Positions 6,014-15,678 are shown, numbered from the stretch's first letter. The stretch is DNA of 34,786 nt from an uncultured Bacteroidales bacterium (GCA_902796035.1 CADBNR010000049.1:1-34786); one strand, 5' to 3'. Translations and numbers: made by a program. The notes: a model not told the origin generated them from the letters alone.

Positions 6014-6541
6014 TCAGATGATCTGGAGGAGGTGGAGGGTGTCGGCCAGCTCGGGGGCGGACATGGTGCGGCGCACGGAGAGGGTGCGTACCAGCTCGTC
6101 GACGGCAGGATGTATGCGCGGGTTGTTGAAGATGCGCCGCATGTAACTGTTGGCGCGATTATAGAGACTCTCTATCTCGTCGTCTTCCAGGCCGCATGTG
6201 TCGCGCCCTTCCTCCACGATGCGCTGGTGCAACGCCTTCATGATGTCTGCGGGCACCTCGCTGCCAAGGCGTATCATGGAACGTGCCATGACATTGCTCA
6301 GAGCCATGGCGGCCGTAAGGTTATAATTATTCACCAGATTGGTCCACACCGCCTTGGGCGACAGCGACGGCGAACCGCAAAAATAATATTCGTGGCTGAA
6401 GGTCATCATCGGACCCTCGGAATCAAGCGACACCGACACCAGACGGTCAAGGGCATCGAGAGCCGCTATCGATATGGTCATCCCGGCAAGACCGTAGGCC
6501 TTGTCGTCGTCATTGATATATTCCAAACTAAGAGTACTCAT
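6014..6541 (-). CDS. Conserved hypothetical protein, 175 aa
   Basis: I do not recognise a named domain. The protein is soluble, slightly acidic and largely helical. Features visible are a central LTAAMALSNVMARSMIRLG helix and a C-terminal MSAPELADTLHLLQII helix. Base composition and codon use match the neighbouring core genes, so it belongs to the chromosome and not to the island. It lies 65 bases downstream of the LD-carboxypeptidase gene on the same strand and probably shares its transcript, ending at the hairpin at 5982-6005. Function unknown. Confidence 0.75.
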   Translation of the reverse strand: MSTLSLEYINDDDKAYGLAGMTISIAALDALDRLVSVSLDSEGPMMTFSHEYYFCGSPSLSPKAVWTNLVNNYNLTAAMALSNVMARSMIRLGSEVPADIMKALHQRIVEEGRDTCGLEDDEIESLYNRANSYMRRIFNNPRIHPAVDELVRTLSVRRTMSAPELADTLHLLQII

Positions 6542-6606
6542 ATCTTCAAAACGTCACGCGAACCGTATTTGTTTCGCGAAACCTGTTTGTTAAAGCAATC
6601 TATATC

Positions 6607-7533
6607 CTATATCTGTTTCAGGCGTACTTTGTCCTCAACGCTCAGCTCCACCACAGCTCCCTCTATCATGGGCAGGTTCTCGTCGATATGCCCCACAGGG
6701 AAGTCTATTGCGACAGGGATGTCGCGGATGCCAAGCCTCTGAAGTAACGAGTGGATCATCTGCTCCATCCGTTCGTACTTCTTCGACGGTCTGTAATCCG
6801 TAAAACGGCCCACAATCAGGCCTTTCAGACTACCTAACACTCCCGACATATAGAGACGTAACAAAATCCGTTCCACCTCGTATATCTGCTCCGACACATC
6901 TTCAATGAACAGCACCGAATCCCGCTTCAACGCCGACCCCATCAGGTCGTACGGCGTTGAGGCGAGTCCGTTCAGCACAGCAAGGTTACCGCCTATAAGA
7001 CTACCCACGCCATGCCCCTTGCGGCTGAACGGATGTTTCTCTACCTCATAGTCCATCTTGCCTCCGCGCAACAGGTCGAGCATCGTGCGCGTCACCCGGC
7101 TGTCGGGTCTGAGGGCAAACTGTTTGGCCATGGATGAATGCAGCGATGCCACGCCATGACTCTGCAAGCAAGCGTGCAGGGCTGAAATGTCGGAAAAACC
7201 GATCAGCCACTTGGCATTGCCACGTATGTCAATCCGCGACAGATGCGGCAACAGTTCGGCGGTACCGTATCCTCCGCGCGAACACAATATGGCGTCCACC
7301 TCCGGGTCAAGCCACGCTTCGGTCAGGTCCGACAGGCGCGACTGCAGCGACGACGCGAAGCATCCGTCCTCGGGTCCGAACACATGAGGCATCAGCTGCA
7401 CCTCGAAACCTTCACGCTCTAAAAACGATTTAGCGCCATCCACGTATTGCCGCTCTATCGGTGACGCCGGAGTCACCACGGCTATGCGCGACCCGTCATG
7501 AAGCGGCCGCGGAAATATCATCTCCTGCTCCAT
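6607..7533 (-). CDS. ldcA: LD-carboxypeptidase (peptidase family S66)
   Basis: This 308-aa protein releases the terminal D-alanine from tetrapeptide stems during peptidoglycan recycling, and some relatives give microcin C immunity. The family signature is clear: CSRGGYG near residue 84, the nucleophile Ser114 in GFSDISALH, GGNL at 181-184, Glu211 in FIEDVSEQIYEVERIL and His282 in FPVGHIDENLP, which together form the Ser-Glu-His triad. There is no signal peptide, so it acts in the cytoplasm, as expected. Its ATG is one base after the stop of the radical SAM gene, so the two are co-transcribed and probably coupled. Length is normal for the family. Confidence 0.93.
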   Translation of the reverse strand: MEQEMIFPRPLHDGSRIAVVTPASPIERQYVDGAKSFLEREGFEVQLMPHVFGPEDGCFASSLQSRLSDLTEAWLDPEVDAILCSRGGYGTAELLPHLSRIDIRGNAKWLIGFSDISALHACLQSHGVASLHSSMAKQFALRPDSRVTRTMLDLLRGGKMDYEVEKHPFSRKGHGVGSLIGGNLAVLNGLASTPYDLMGSALKRDSVLFIEDVSEQIYEVERILLRLYMSGVLGSLKGLIVGRFTDYRPSKKYERMEQMIHSLLQRLGIRDIPVAIDFPVGHIDENLPMIEGAVVELSVEDKVRLKQI

Positions 7534-7534
7534 T

Positions 7535-8317
7535 TCAGAAACTCTTGACCGGTATCCCTTCCGACCGGAAGTAATCGGCTATGCGCTGCAGTTCCTCGTG
7601 CGGCACTTTCTCCAGGTGTTCGGCCGGCGTGTCGCGGTCTATACTGTACAGCATCACCTCGCGGGGCCTAACTTCCTTGTAGATACGCGCCAGTGCCTCA
7701 AGTTCTTGAGGAGTGGTGTTGTCGATATGCGATCCCTCGTATTCGCCGCGCAGCAGCATGGTCTGGATTATGCCCGTGCCGGAGAACTGTTTCAGCTCAC
7801 GTGTCAGCTTCCCGACCGTAAAATGCTTCGATACAGGGCGGTCCAGTGCCTGCATGGTGCTTTCGATGCCCGAGTCGAGTTTCAGTATATTGTTGTCCAC
7901 CGATTTCAGCGCCTCGGCCACTTCCGGATTGTCGATGCGCGTGGAGTTGGTCAGCACCGACACCTTCGCATCGGGATAATACTTGTCGCGCAGACGTATC
8001 GTATCCTCGATCACTCCTGCGAATTCAGGATGGATGGTCGGCTCGCCGTTGCCCGAGAACGTGATCACATCCAGCGAGTCACCGGCGGCGCGCATCTCCT
8101 TCAGCTTCGCTTCGAGACGTTCGGCCACCTGTCCGCACGTAGGCATACCCGTCTTGCCGGGGCCTTGCGAATTGAAGCCGGCCTCGCAGTACAGGCAATC
8201 GAACGTACATACCTTACCATCGCTCGGCGTCAGGTTCACGCCTAACGACGTGCCGAGCCTACGGCTGTGTATCGGCCCGAATATCGTGCTGTGGAACAGT
8301 ATTTTTTGATCTTTCAT
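7535..8317 (-). CDS. Radical SAM protein
   Basis: The protein has the radical SAM cluster motif CxxxCxxC at Cys37, Cys41 and Cys44 (CTFDCLYC), a glycine-rich SAM-binding GNGEPT motif, and the strand VLTNSTRID typical of the barrel. At 260 aa it is a short member of the COG0731-like Fe-S oxidoreductases and lacks an obvious second cluster domain. I chose the ATG at 8317 (MKDQKILF); a TTG two codons upstream would overlap the previous gene closely. It sits between a glycosyltransferase and ldcA in one minus-strand run. The reaction cannot be named; RNA modification or enzyme activation are the usual roles in this group. Confidence 0.88.
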   Translation of the reverse strand: MKDQKILFHSTIFGPIHSRRLGTSLGVNLTPSDGKVCTFDCLYCEAGFNSQGPGKTGMPTCGQVAERLEAKLKEMRAAGDSLDVITFSGNGEPTIHPEFAGVIEDTIRLRDKYYPDAKVSVLTNSTRIDNPEVAEALKSVDNNILKLDSGIESTMQALDRPVSKHFTVGKLTRELKQFSGTGIIQTMLLRGEYEGSHIDNTTPQELEALARIYKEVRPREVMLYSIDRDTPAEHLEKVPHEELQRIADYFRSEGIPVKSF

Positions 8318-8323
8318 CGTCAA

Positions 8324-9379
8324 TTATTCTATATCGCCGGCGCCTTCTATTTTCTCGATAATCAGCGACGGTGGAATGCCGTTGAGGCAGTGATAGTCGC
8401 CGCGCGCGCAGGGTTTGTTGCCGAACACGGAGCATGGACGGCACACCATGTCGAGCTGTACGGCATCGTGCATATCCTGATTCCACCCCATGAATCCGGC
8501 GTACGGATGCGTGGCGCCCCACACCGACACGGTGCGGAGTCCCACCAGCGACGCCAGATGCATGTTGGCCGAGTCCATGGAAAGCATCACATCGCAGTGG
8601 CTCAGCAACGACAGTTCGGCGCGGATACCGATGCCGGCGCGGGCCATGTTCACTACATTTTTCCGCGTGCCGGTCAATGCGTCGATGTCGCGTATCTCAT
8701 TGTCACCGAATCCGAACACGAATATCTTCCACCCCGGCTTCACGGCAAAGTGGTCTATCACCTTTTTCATCAGGTGCATGGGATAGATCTTGCCGGGATG
8801 TTTGGCGAACGGCGCCACCGCAAGCCATTTTTCGCCTCCTTGCTTCGGTCCGGACACCTTGGCGAAATCCTCGGGCGCACCCTTACCGTCGCCAAACAGC
8901 GAGCGGAACCGGTCGGCCAACGGCAGTCCGGCCTTGGCGAACACATCGCGGTACCGGTCGGTCATGCGCCGCAGCTGCACCTGTTCCTTCGCCTTGCGGC
9001 TGGTCAGCGCTTTCTTAGCCCTGCGCCCCTTGTCAATCCGGTAAATGCCGACGCCCTTCATGCGCAGGGCCATACTTAACATCCGGGTGCGCAACACGTC
9101 GTGCAGGTCCAGGAACGTATCGATGCCATATTCATCGCGCAATTCCCGCGCCAGTCTCCACATACCCCGTAATCCCTTGTAACGCTCCAGGTCCACTCCC
9201 GCCACGGTAAGATTGGACGGCGCATTGGCAAACATCCTGGCGGGATGCTCCCGCGTGAGGAAATAGAAATTCCTCTCCGGGCTTGCCAGACATGCGTCGT
9301 ACACCTCGGGCAGCGTCATTGCGATGTCGCCCAAGGCGGAAAACCGCGCCATCAGTATGTTGTCACGCTTTCTTGCCAT
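8324..9379 (-). CDS. Glycosyltransferase family 9 (heptosyltransferase-like)
   Basis: This 351-aa protein transfers a sugar, typically heptose, during lipopolysaccharide core synthesis at the inner membrane face. The N-terminal Rossmann domain begins ILMARFSALGDIAMTLP, the standard GT9 start. The C-terminal domain contains FGFGDNEIRDIDALTG and the donor-binding SMDSANMHLASLVG with VWGATHPYAGFMGW. A Cys-rich tail (CRPCSVFGNKPCARG) is common in Bacteroidetes members. It overlaps the DUF4254 gene by 17 bases, a pairing I know from other Bacteroidetes, and is followed within a few bases by the radical SAM gene. The acceptor is not known. Confidence 0.9.
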   Translation of the reverse strand: MARKRDNILMARFSALGDIAMTLPEVYDACLASPERNFYFLTREHPARMFANAPSNLTVAGVDLERYKGLRGMWRLARELRDEYGIDTFLDLHDVLRTRMLSMALRMKGVGIYRIDKGRRAKKALTSRKAKEQVQLRRMTDRYRDVFAKAGLPLADRFRSLFGDGKGAPEDFAKVSGPKQGGEKWLAVAPFAKHPGKIYPMHLMKKVIDHFAVKPGWKIFVFGFGDNEIRDIDALTGTRKNVVNMARAGIGIRAELSLLSHCDVMLSMDSANMHLASLVGLRTVSVWGATHPYAGFMGWNQDMHDAVQLDMVCRPCSVFGNKPCARGDYHCLNGIPPSLIIEKIEGAGDIE

Positions 9380-9962
9380 ACAGCACCGGGTTGGTGGCCG
9401 GATCGTTATACATCTTCATCTGGCGGTAAACCTTCATATACTTTCGGCCGGCCTCGATGTCGTCGAGCAGCTGGGCGATGGCCGTGGTAAGGTCCTCGCG
9501 CTGTTCCAGCAGCACGTCGAGCTTGCCCTGACATTTTGCCATATGCTCCGCGGCGGCGTCCTTGCGCTCGGCCTGTTCGCGCATGTGCCATATCTTCAGC
9601 GCCAATATCGACAGACGGTCCAACGCCCATGCCGGCGACTCGGTATTGATCGTAGCGTCGGGACGGGCCTTCACATCCTTGTATTTCTCACGATACCATG
9701 TGTCTATCTCCTCCACCATGTCGGTGCGCACCTGATTGCTGCGGTCTATGCGGCGTTTCAGCTCCAGCGCGGCCACCGGGTCAATCTCCGGATCGCGGAT
9801 TATGTCCTCCAGGTGCCACTGCACGGCGTCGACCCAGCACTTGGAATACAGTATCGATTCAAAACTTCCCTCCTCATACGGATTATGTTTCTCGGCGTCC
9901 ACGTTGTCTGTCTTATGATAGTCGGCCACACAGCGGTCGAACACTTCGTTCGCATTTTTCAT
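9363..9962 (-). CDS. DUF4254 domain protein
   Basis: The 199-aa product starts MKNANEVFDRC and is helical and highly charged, with SILYSKCWVDAVQWHLEDII near the middle and WALDRLSILALKIWHM, as in DUF4254 proteins of Bacteroidetes. I use the ATG at 9962; a longer reading to 10055 passes through the promoter and depends on a TTG start. It is the first gene of the glycosyltransferase operon, has a good promoter at 10005-10035, and overlaps the GT9 gene by 17 bases. Its function is unknown, but the constant association with a GT9 enzyme suggests a part in surface glycan synthesis. Confidence 0.85.
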   Translation of the reverse strand: MKNANEVFDRCVADYHKTDNVDAEKHNPYEEGSFESILYSKCWVDAVQWHLEDIIRDPEIDPVAALELKRRIDRSNQVRTDMVEEIDTWYREKYKDVKARPDATINTESPAWALDRLSILALKIWHMREQAERKDAAAEHMAKCQGKLDVLLEQREDLTTAIAQLLDDIEAGRKYMKVYRQMKMYNDPATNPVLYGKKA

Positions 9963-10004
9963 GTGATAAGAGGTTTTACAGAGGTTTTTACTTTTTTTGA
10001 TTAG

Positions 10005-10035
10005 CAAAAATAGCGATTTAATAGAAAAAGGCCAA
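10005..10035 (-). promoter_or_regulatory. Promoter of the DUF4254-GT9 operon
   Basis: On the minus strand TTG (10035-10033) is followed after exactly 20 bases by TATTTTTG (10012-10005). The predicted start near 9999 gives a leader of about 37 bases. It is divergent from the nucleoside kinase promoter and overlaps the same 50 bases. Confidence 0.65.
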
Positions 10036-10044
10036 AAAAATTCG

Positions 10045-10052
10045 TAAATTTG
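10045..10052 (+). promoter_or_regulatory. Minus-7 box of the nucleoside kinase gene
   Basis: TAAATTTG matches TAnnTTTG, 30 bases before the ATG at 10083. No clear TTG occurs 19-20 bases upstream. Its position argues against the longer reading that would start with the TTG at 10050. Confidence 0.5.
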
Positions 10053-10082
10053 CACATAATACCAACAACGGGCACGGAAGTC

Positions 10083-11570
10083 ATGGAAAACAAGATAGAA
10101 AAATATACCTATACCCGGTCGCTATGCATGGTGCTTTACCGTGCTGTGACTCTTGAAGCTCCGGGCATGACATTGCGCGTGGAGCATTCCATATCGCACG
10201 GACAGTATTGCCGTCTGCTTCAGGCCGACGGAAGTGTCGTGCAGGTGAACCGCGACCTTGCGGGACGCCTGCTGAGACGGATGCGTCTGCTTGTGGACGC
10301 TGACCTTCCTTTCCGTATTTCCGTCAGGCCGAAAGCCGAGGCCATCGACATATTCCGCAAGGAGGGACTGACCGAGAAAATAGAATTGCTCGACACCATT
10401 GCCGGCGAGGAGGTGAAGTGCTACGAATTCGACGGTGTCCTTGACTCGTACATCGGCGACTTGGCGGATAGCAGCGGACAGTTGCGCGTGTTCGACCTGC
10501 GGATGTACAAGGAGGGCCTGCTTCTGTTGGGTCCCGACCCGGCCAATCCCGCCGTGCCTGTCCGTCCGGTGCGTCAGGCCAAGATGTACAGGGCGTTCCG
10601 CCAGAGCCTGGAGTTCAACAGGGTGATACGCGTCAGCTGCGCCGGCGAACTGAACCGTGTGGTGCTGAACAACGACACCAAGATGCTGATCAACGTGGCC
10701 GAGGCCATGCACAACAAACTGTTGGGCCGTATCTCGGACGAGATCGCGACACGCCACCGCCGCGGCGAGGCGTCGTTGATAATGCTGGCCGGCCCGTCGT
10801 CGTCGGGCAAGACCACCACGTGCAAGCGCCTGGCCGTGCAGCTGATGACCAACATGATGTCGCCCAAGATGATAAGTCTGGACGATTACTTCGTGAACCG
10901 CGTGCATACGCCCCTTGACGCCGACGGTAACTATGACTACGAAAGCCTGTACGCCCTGGATCTGAAGCAGTTCAATCAGGACCTGAACGACCTGCTCGCG
11001 GGGCGCGAGATAAATCTGCCCACCTACAGCTTCGAGAAGGGCGAACGCATATACAAGAACCGTCCCCTTAAGCTGGAGAAGGACGACGTGCTGCTGATAG
11101 AGGGCATACACGGCCTCAACCCGGAACTGACCGCATCCATACCCAAGAAACAGGTGTACAAGGTCTATGTCTCGGCACTGACATCGCTGCGGCTCGACAA
11201 CCACAACTGGATCTCCACATCCGACAACCGTCTGCTGCGCCGCATGGTGCGCGATTCCAAATACCGTGGCACCACCCCCTCGCAGACCCTGGACCGCTGG
11301 CCTTCCGTCAGACGCGGCGAGGAGAAATGGATATTCCCCTTCCAGGAGAACGCCGACGCGGTGTTCAATTCATCGCTCATTTTCGAATTGGGCGTAATGA
11401 AAGATTACCTGGAGCCTCTGCTGCTCAGCGTCAGTCCCGACGACCCGCATTACGCCGAGGCCAGACGCCTGGCGGACTTCTTAGGATGCTTCCTCTCCAT
11501 TCCGGCCGAACAGGTGCCCGCCAACTCGCTGCTGCGCGAGTTCCTCGGAGGATCCTCGTTCCATTATTAA
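10083..11570 (+). CDS. Uridine kinase-like nucleoside kinase without TGS domain
   Basis: This 495-aa protein belongs to the Bacteroidetes nucleoside kinase group with a C-terminal phosphoribulokinase/uridine kinase domain. Walker A is GPSSSGKTT from Gly237; MISLDDYFVN and VLLIEGIHGLNPEL follow, and the tail is LLREFLGGSSFHY, typical of the group. The N-terminal 200 residues correspond to the threonyl-tRNA-synthetase-like editing region. Relatives I recall begin with about 60 residues of TGS domain, but this one starts at the YTRSLCMVLYRAV segment. A TAAATTTG box only 30 bases upstream says this start is real. It is followed 35 bases later by mgtE on the same strand. Substrate specificity is not proven by the sequence. 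Confidence 0.88.
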   Translation: MENKIEKYTYTRSLCMVLYRAVTLEAPGMTLRVEHSISHGQYCRLLQADGSVVQVNRDLAGRLLRRMRLLVDADLPFRISVRPKAEAIDIFRKEGLTEKIELLDTIAGEEVKCYEFDGVLDSYIGDLADSSGQLRVFDLRMYKEGLLLLGPDPANPAVPVRPVRQAKMYRAFRQSLEFNRVIRVSCAGELNRVVLNNDTKMLINVAEAMHNKLLGRISDEIATRHRRGEASLIMLAGPSSSGKTTTCKRLAVQLMTNMMSPKMISLDDYFVNRVHTPLDADGNYDYESLYALDLKQFNQDLNDLLAGREINLPTYSFEKGERIYKNRPLKLEKDDVLLIEGIHGLNPELTASIPKKQVYKVYVSALTSLRLDNHNWISTSDNRLLRRMVRDSKYRGTTPSQTLDRWPSVRRGEEKWIFPFQENADAVFNSSLIFELGVMKDYLEPLLLSVSPDDPHYAEARRLADFLGCFLSIPAEQVPANSLLREFLGGSSFHY

Positions 11571-11605
11571 CCTCTGTTTAACCCGTACCCCTCTCCTACC
11601 GAACA

Positions 11606-12970
11606 ATGAAGGAATTCACACCCGAAGATATAGAGAGAATCGAACAGCTCATCGACACCGAGCAGCGTCAGGAGGTGCTGCAGGAACTGGAGGGGATGCA
11701 CCCCGCCGACATCGCAGAACTGTTCCAGCATCTCAATCTGAAACAGGCCGAGTGGGTGTTCGAGCTTATCCCCAACCGCGAGGAGAAGGCCGACATCCTG
11801 ATGGAACTCGACGAGGAGGACCGCAAGAAGCTGATGGAGGGGATGGACCCCGAACAGATAGGCCATTACATCGACCTGCTGGACACCGACGACGCCGTAG
11901 ACCTGATTCAGGAACTGGACGAGGAGGACCGCGAGGAGGTGATTCAGAACATCGGCGACGTGGAACAGGCCGGCGATATCGTCGACCTGCTGCAGTATGA
12001 CGAGGACACGGCCGGCGGATTGATGGGCACGGAGCTGATTTCGGTCAACGAGAACCTGTCGATGCCCGACTGCCTCAAGGAAATGCGGCGACAGGCCGAG
12101 GACCTGGACGACATCTATTACGTATATGTGGTGGACGACGACAACCGTCTGAAGGGCGTGCTGCCGCTGAAGAAGATGATCACCCATCCGTCTGTGTCGA
12201 AGATAAAGCACGTGATGGAGGACAATCCCGTGGTGGTAAAAGTGGACATGCCCATCGACGAGGTGGCCATCGACTTCGAGAAATACGACCTCGTGGCCAT
12301 GCCTGTGGTGGACAGCATCGGGCGCCTGATGGGTCAGATCACGGTCGACGACGTGATGGACCAGGTGCGCGAGCAACAGGAACGCGACTACCAGTTGGCT
12401 TCGGGTATCTCGTCGGACGTTGACGCCGACGACTCGGTGCTGGCTCAGACCAAGGCGCGCCTCCCCTGGCTGCTGATAGGCATAGCCGGCGGATTGCTGA
12501 GTTCGTTGATACTTAGCGGATTCGAGACGCAGTTGGCGGCCGTGACAGCACTGGCGTATTTTATTCCGCTGATAGGCGGCACCGGCGGTAACGTCGGCGT
12601 GCAGGCGTCGGCCATCGTGGTGCAGGGCCTGGCAAACGGTCGCCTGGACCTCAAGGAATTCTGGCAGCAGTTGTGGAAGGAACTCAGAATATCGTTGCTG
12701 ACCGGCGTAGTCATATCGCTGGCGGTGTTCGTATACACCCTGTTCACAGAGCCGGGCAGCTACGGCCTGACACTGGCGGTGGCCGTCTCGCTGTTCTGCA
12801 TCGTGGTGTTCTCCACGGTGTTCGGAGCCATCGTGCCTCTCACCCTGGAGAAACTGAAGGTCAACCCGGCGTTGGCCACAGGACCCTTTATACAGATAAC
12901 AAACGATGTAGTGGGTCTGCTGATTTACGTGGGCATGGCCGCATGGATGCTCAGTATTTTCCCCTCTTAA
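11606..12970 (+). CDS. mgtE: Magnesium transporter MgtE
   Basis: The 454-aa protein is a homodimeric Mg2+ channel of the inner membrane. Residues 1 to about 125 are the acidic helical N domain (HPADIAELFQHL, then repeated DEEDR motifs). A CBS pair follows at about 130-255, beginning EDTAGGLMGTE and ending VDDVMDQV, which senses cytoplasmic Mg2+. Five transmembrane helices fill residues 280-454, including IPLIGGTGGNVGVQAS, the pore-lining signature. Length and order are as usual. It lies between the nucleoside kinase and mutS in the same direction, with spacings of 35 and 27 bases, so read-through is likely. Confidence 0.95.
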   Translation: MKEFTPEDIERIEQLIDTEQRQEVLQELEGMHPADIAELFQHLNLKQAEWVFELIPNREEKADILMELDEEDRKKLMEGMDPEQIGHYIDLLDTDDAVDLIQELDEEDREEVIQNIGDVEQAGDIVDLLQYDEDTAGGLMGTELISVNENLSMPDCLKEMRRQAEDLDDIYYVYVVDDDNRLKGVLPLKKMITHPSVSKIKHVMEDNPVVVKVDMPIDEVAIDFEKYDLVAMPVVDSIGRLMGQITVDDVMDQVREQQERDYQLASGISSDVDADDSVLAQTKARLPWLLIGIAGGLLSSLILSGFETQLAAVTALAYFIPLIGGTGGNVGVQASAIVVQGLANGRLDLKEFWQQLWKELRISLLTGVVISLAVFVYTLFTEPGSYGLTLAVAVSLFCIVVFSTVFGAIVPLTLEKLKVNPALATGPFIQITNDVVGLLIYVGMAAWMLSIFPS

Positions 12971-12997
12971 CCTCTCCCGCAATATTATCATAGACAG

Positions 12998-15625
12998 ATG
13001 GCTGAGAAGACCAAGAAACCGGTGGAGACACCGTTGATGAAACAATATTACGAAATGAAGAAGAAGCATCCTGACGCGGTGCTTCTCTTTCGCGTGGGCG
13101 ATTTCTACGAGACATTTTCCGACGACGCCATAACGGCGAGCGAGATATTGGGCATCACCCTGACGCGCCGCGCCAACGGCTCGGCCACGTACGTGGAGTT
13201 GGCGGGATTCCCGCACCACGCCCTCGACACATACCTGCCGAAACTGGTGCGCGCCGGCAAGCGCGTGGCCATCTGCGAACAGTTGGAGGACCCGAAGCTG
13301 ACCAAGAAACTGGTGAAGCGCGGCATCACCGAACTTATCACGCCCGGCGTCAACATGTCGGAAGGAGCGCTCAACAACCGCGAGAACAACTTTCTCGCGG
13401 CCGTGCATTTCAACAAAACCTCGGTGGGCATAGCTTTTCTGGACATATCCACCGGCGAGTTCGTGTGCGAGCAATGCGAGCGTGCGGTCGCCGACAAGCT
13501 GCTGACCAAACTGCAGCCCAAGGAATTGCTGCGTATGCGCGGCACGCGCCAGGAATACGAGCAGTCGTTGACATACCGTTGCAGCGTCTATGAGCTGGAC
13601 GACTGGATCTATACCGTCGACGCGGCCACGGAACGTCTGCAGCGCCATTTCGACACAATGTCGTTGAAGGGATTCGGTGTAGACGCCATTCCCGACGCCG
13701 TGATAGCCGCCGGTAGCATCCTGCAATACCTGGACATCACGGGCCATACCAACCTGAAGCACATCAGCTCGCTGCGCCGTATCGGCAACGACCGTTACAT
13801 GACGCTGGACCGATTCACCATCCGCAACCTGGAGCTGGTGGCGCCCCTTACGCCTGAAGGGATGTCGCTGCTCGACGTGCTGGACCATACCGTCACCCCG
13901 ATGGGCGCGCGTCTGCTGCGCAACTGGATACTGTTCCCGCTAATCGACCCGGTGGCCATCAACCGGCGTCTGGATGTGGTGGACTATTTCTTCAAAGACA
14001 CCATGCTTCGCGACCGTTCCACCGAAATATTGAAACGTGTGGGCGATCTGGAACGCCTTGTGTCACGCTTAGGCCTGCGGCGCATCGGACCCCGCGACAC
14101 CGTGACGCTGCAGGCGGCGCTGGAATCAGTAACCGAACTGCGCAGGCTCATGGCCGAGTCCGATTCCGACATACTCCGTGAGATGGCCGGAGGAATGCAC
14201 GACGTGTCGGCGGCCACAGACGCCATCAGGCGCACGCTTATGCCCGACCCGCCGGCTAAGGTTGGAGGCGCGGGGCGTATCATAGCCTCGGGCGTACACC
14301 CCGAGCTGGACGAATGGCGCGACCTGCATGACAACGCAAACCTGCGTCTGGAACAGATTCGTGTTCGCGAAACGGAGCAGACCGACATTCCTTCGCTCAA
14401 GATAGGATTCAACAATGTGTTCGGCTACTACATCGAGGTCCGCAACACGCACAAGGACAAGGTGCCTGCCGAGTGGATACGCAAGCAGACCCTGACCGCC
14501 GCCGAACGATACATCACGCCGGAGCTGAAGGAACTGGAGGAGAAGATAATGCAGGCACGCGACCGGATAGACGCTCTGGAGGCGGAACTGTTCAACCAGC
14601 TGCTGGACGGTCTGTCGCGCTTCATAACCGACATGCAGACTTTAGCCCATGCGGCCGAGCGTATCGACACGCTTCTGGCCCTGGCCACTGCCGCCGAGCG
14701 CTTCAAATATGTGCGTCCCGTAGTGGACGATTCTATGGAACTGTCCATCACCGAGGGGCGCCACCCGGTGATAGAGCGCCGTCTCCCGGCGGGCGAGGCG
14801 TACATATCCAACAGCGTGCGCCTGGATTGCGACAAGAGCCAGATTATGATGATAACAGGCCCGAACATGAGCGGTAAATCTGCCTTGCTGCGCCAGACAG
14901 CCCTCATCACGCTGATGGCGCAGATGGGAAGCTTCGTACCGGCACAGGCCGCGCACATAGGCTTTGTGGACAAGATTTTCACCCGTGTGGGTGCCAGCGA
15001 CAACATCTCGTTGGGAGAATCCACGTTCATGACCGAGATGAACGAGGCCTCGGCCATACTGAACAACATGACGCCACGGTCGCTCATCCTTTTCGACGAA
15101 CTGGGTCGCGGCACCTCGACCTACGACGGCATATCCATAGCGTGGGCCATCGTAGAGCACATCCACGAGAACGGCCGATGCCGCCCCAAGACGCTGTTCG
15201 CCACCCATTACCATGAGCTTAACGAGATGGAGGGCACATTCCAGCGCGTGGTCAATTACAACGTGTCGGTCAAGGAAATAAAAGGGCGCGTGGTGTTCAT
15301 GCGCAAGCTGGAACGCGGCGGCTCGGAGCACAGTTTCGGTATCCATGTGGCCAAGTTAGCGGGAATGCCGCCGTCGATAGTGCGCCGCGCCGAACAGGTG
15401 TTGAAACAACTGGAGACAAAAGAAACGGACGCGCCCAAGGCCAATGTGTCCCAGTTAGGCACCGCCCGCGACGGATATCAGTTGAGTTTCTTCCAGCTTG
15501 ACGACCCGTTGCTTGAGCAGATCCGCGACCGCCTGCTGACCCTGCAGATCGACAATCTGACGCCCCTCCAGGCCCTCGAGACGCTGCACGACCTGCAGTG
15601 CCTCCTCACCGGCAAACAACCATGA
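12998..15625 (+). CDS. mutS: DNA mismatch repair protein MutS
   Basis: MutS binds mispaired or unpaired bases and recruits MutL. The 875-aa protein is complete. The N-terminal domain has LLFRVGDFYETFSDDA with the Phe-x-Glu that wedges into the mismatch. Connector, lever and clamp domains follow. The ATPase domain has Walker A GPNMSGKSALLRQ, the ST-motif region with GASDNISLGESTFMTEM, Walker B LILFDELGRGTSTYDG and ATHYHEL. The C-terminal helix-turn-helix dimer region (GMPPSIVRRAEQVLKQLE) is present. It starts 27 bases after mgtE. The AT-rich restriction operon begins 88 bases beyond its stop. Confidence 0.97.
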   Translation: MAEKTKKPVETPLMKQYYEMKKKHPDAVLLFRVGDFYETFSDDAITASEILGITLTRRANGSATYVELAGFPHHALDTYLPKLVRAGKRVAICEQLEDPKLTKKLVKRGITELITPGVNMSEGALNNRENNFLAAVHFNKTSVGIAFLDISTGEFVCEQCERAVADKLLTKLQPKELLRMRGTRQEYEQSLTYRCSVYELDDWIYTVDAATERLQRHFDTMSLKGFGVDAIPDAVIAAGSILQYLDITGHTNLKHISSLRRIGNDRYMTLDRFTIRNLELVAPLTPEGMSLLDVLDHTVTPMGARLLRNWILFPLIDPVAINRRLDVVDYFFKDTMLRDRSTEILKRVGDLERLVSRLGLRRIGPRDTVTLQAALESVTELRRLMAESDSDILREMAGGMHDVSAATDAIRRTLMPDPPAKVGGAGRIIASGVHPELDEWRDLHDNANLRLEQIRVRETEQTDIPSLKIGFNNVFGYYIEVRNTHKDKVPAEWIRKQTLTAAERYITPELKELEEKIMQARDRIDALEAELFNQLLDGLSRFITDMQTLAHAAERIDTLLALATAAERFKYVRPVVDDSMELSITEGRHPVIERRLPAGEAYISNSVRLDCDKSQIMMITGPNMSGKSALLRQTALITLMAQMGSFVPAQAAHIGFVDKIFTRVGASDNISLGESTFMTEMNEASAILNNMTPRSLILFDELGRGTSTYDGISIAWAIVEHIHENGRCRPKTLFATHYHELNEMEGTFQRVVNYNVSVKEIKGRVVFMRKLERGGSEHSFGIHVAKLAGMPPSIVRRAEQVLKQLETKETDAPKANVSQLGTARDGYQLSFFQLDDPLLEQIRDRLLTLQIDNLTPLQALETLHDLQCLLTGKQP

Positions 15626-15678
15626 CAAAATCGGCTGCAAGCCTGAGCTGTCATTAATTTCAGCGACTCTGAATGCTT

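Noticed and set aside
11567-13888. A 773-residue open frame opposite mgtE and mutS
   Set aside because: It is a His- and Val-rich antisense shadow of two well-identified genes in GC-rich sequence.
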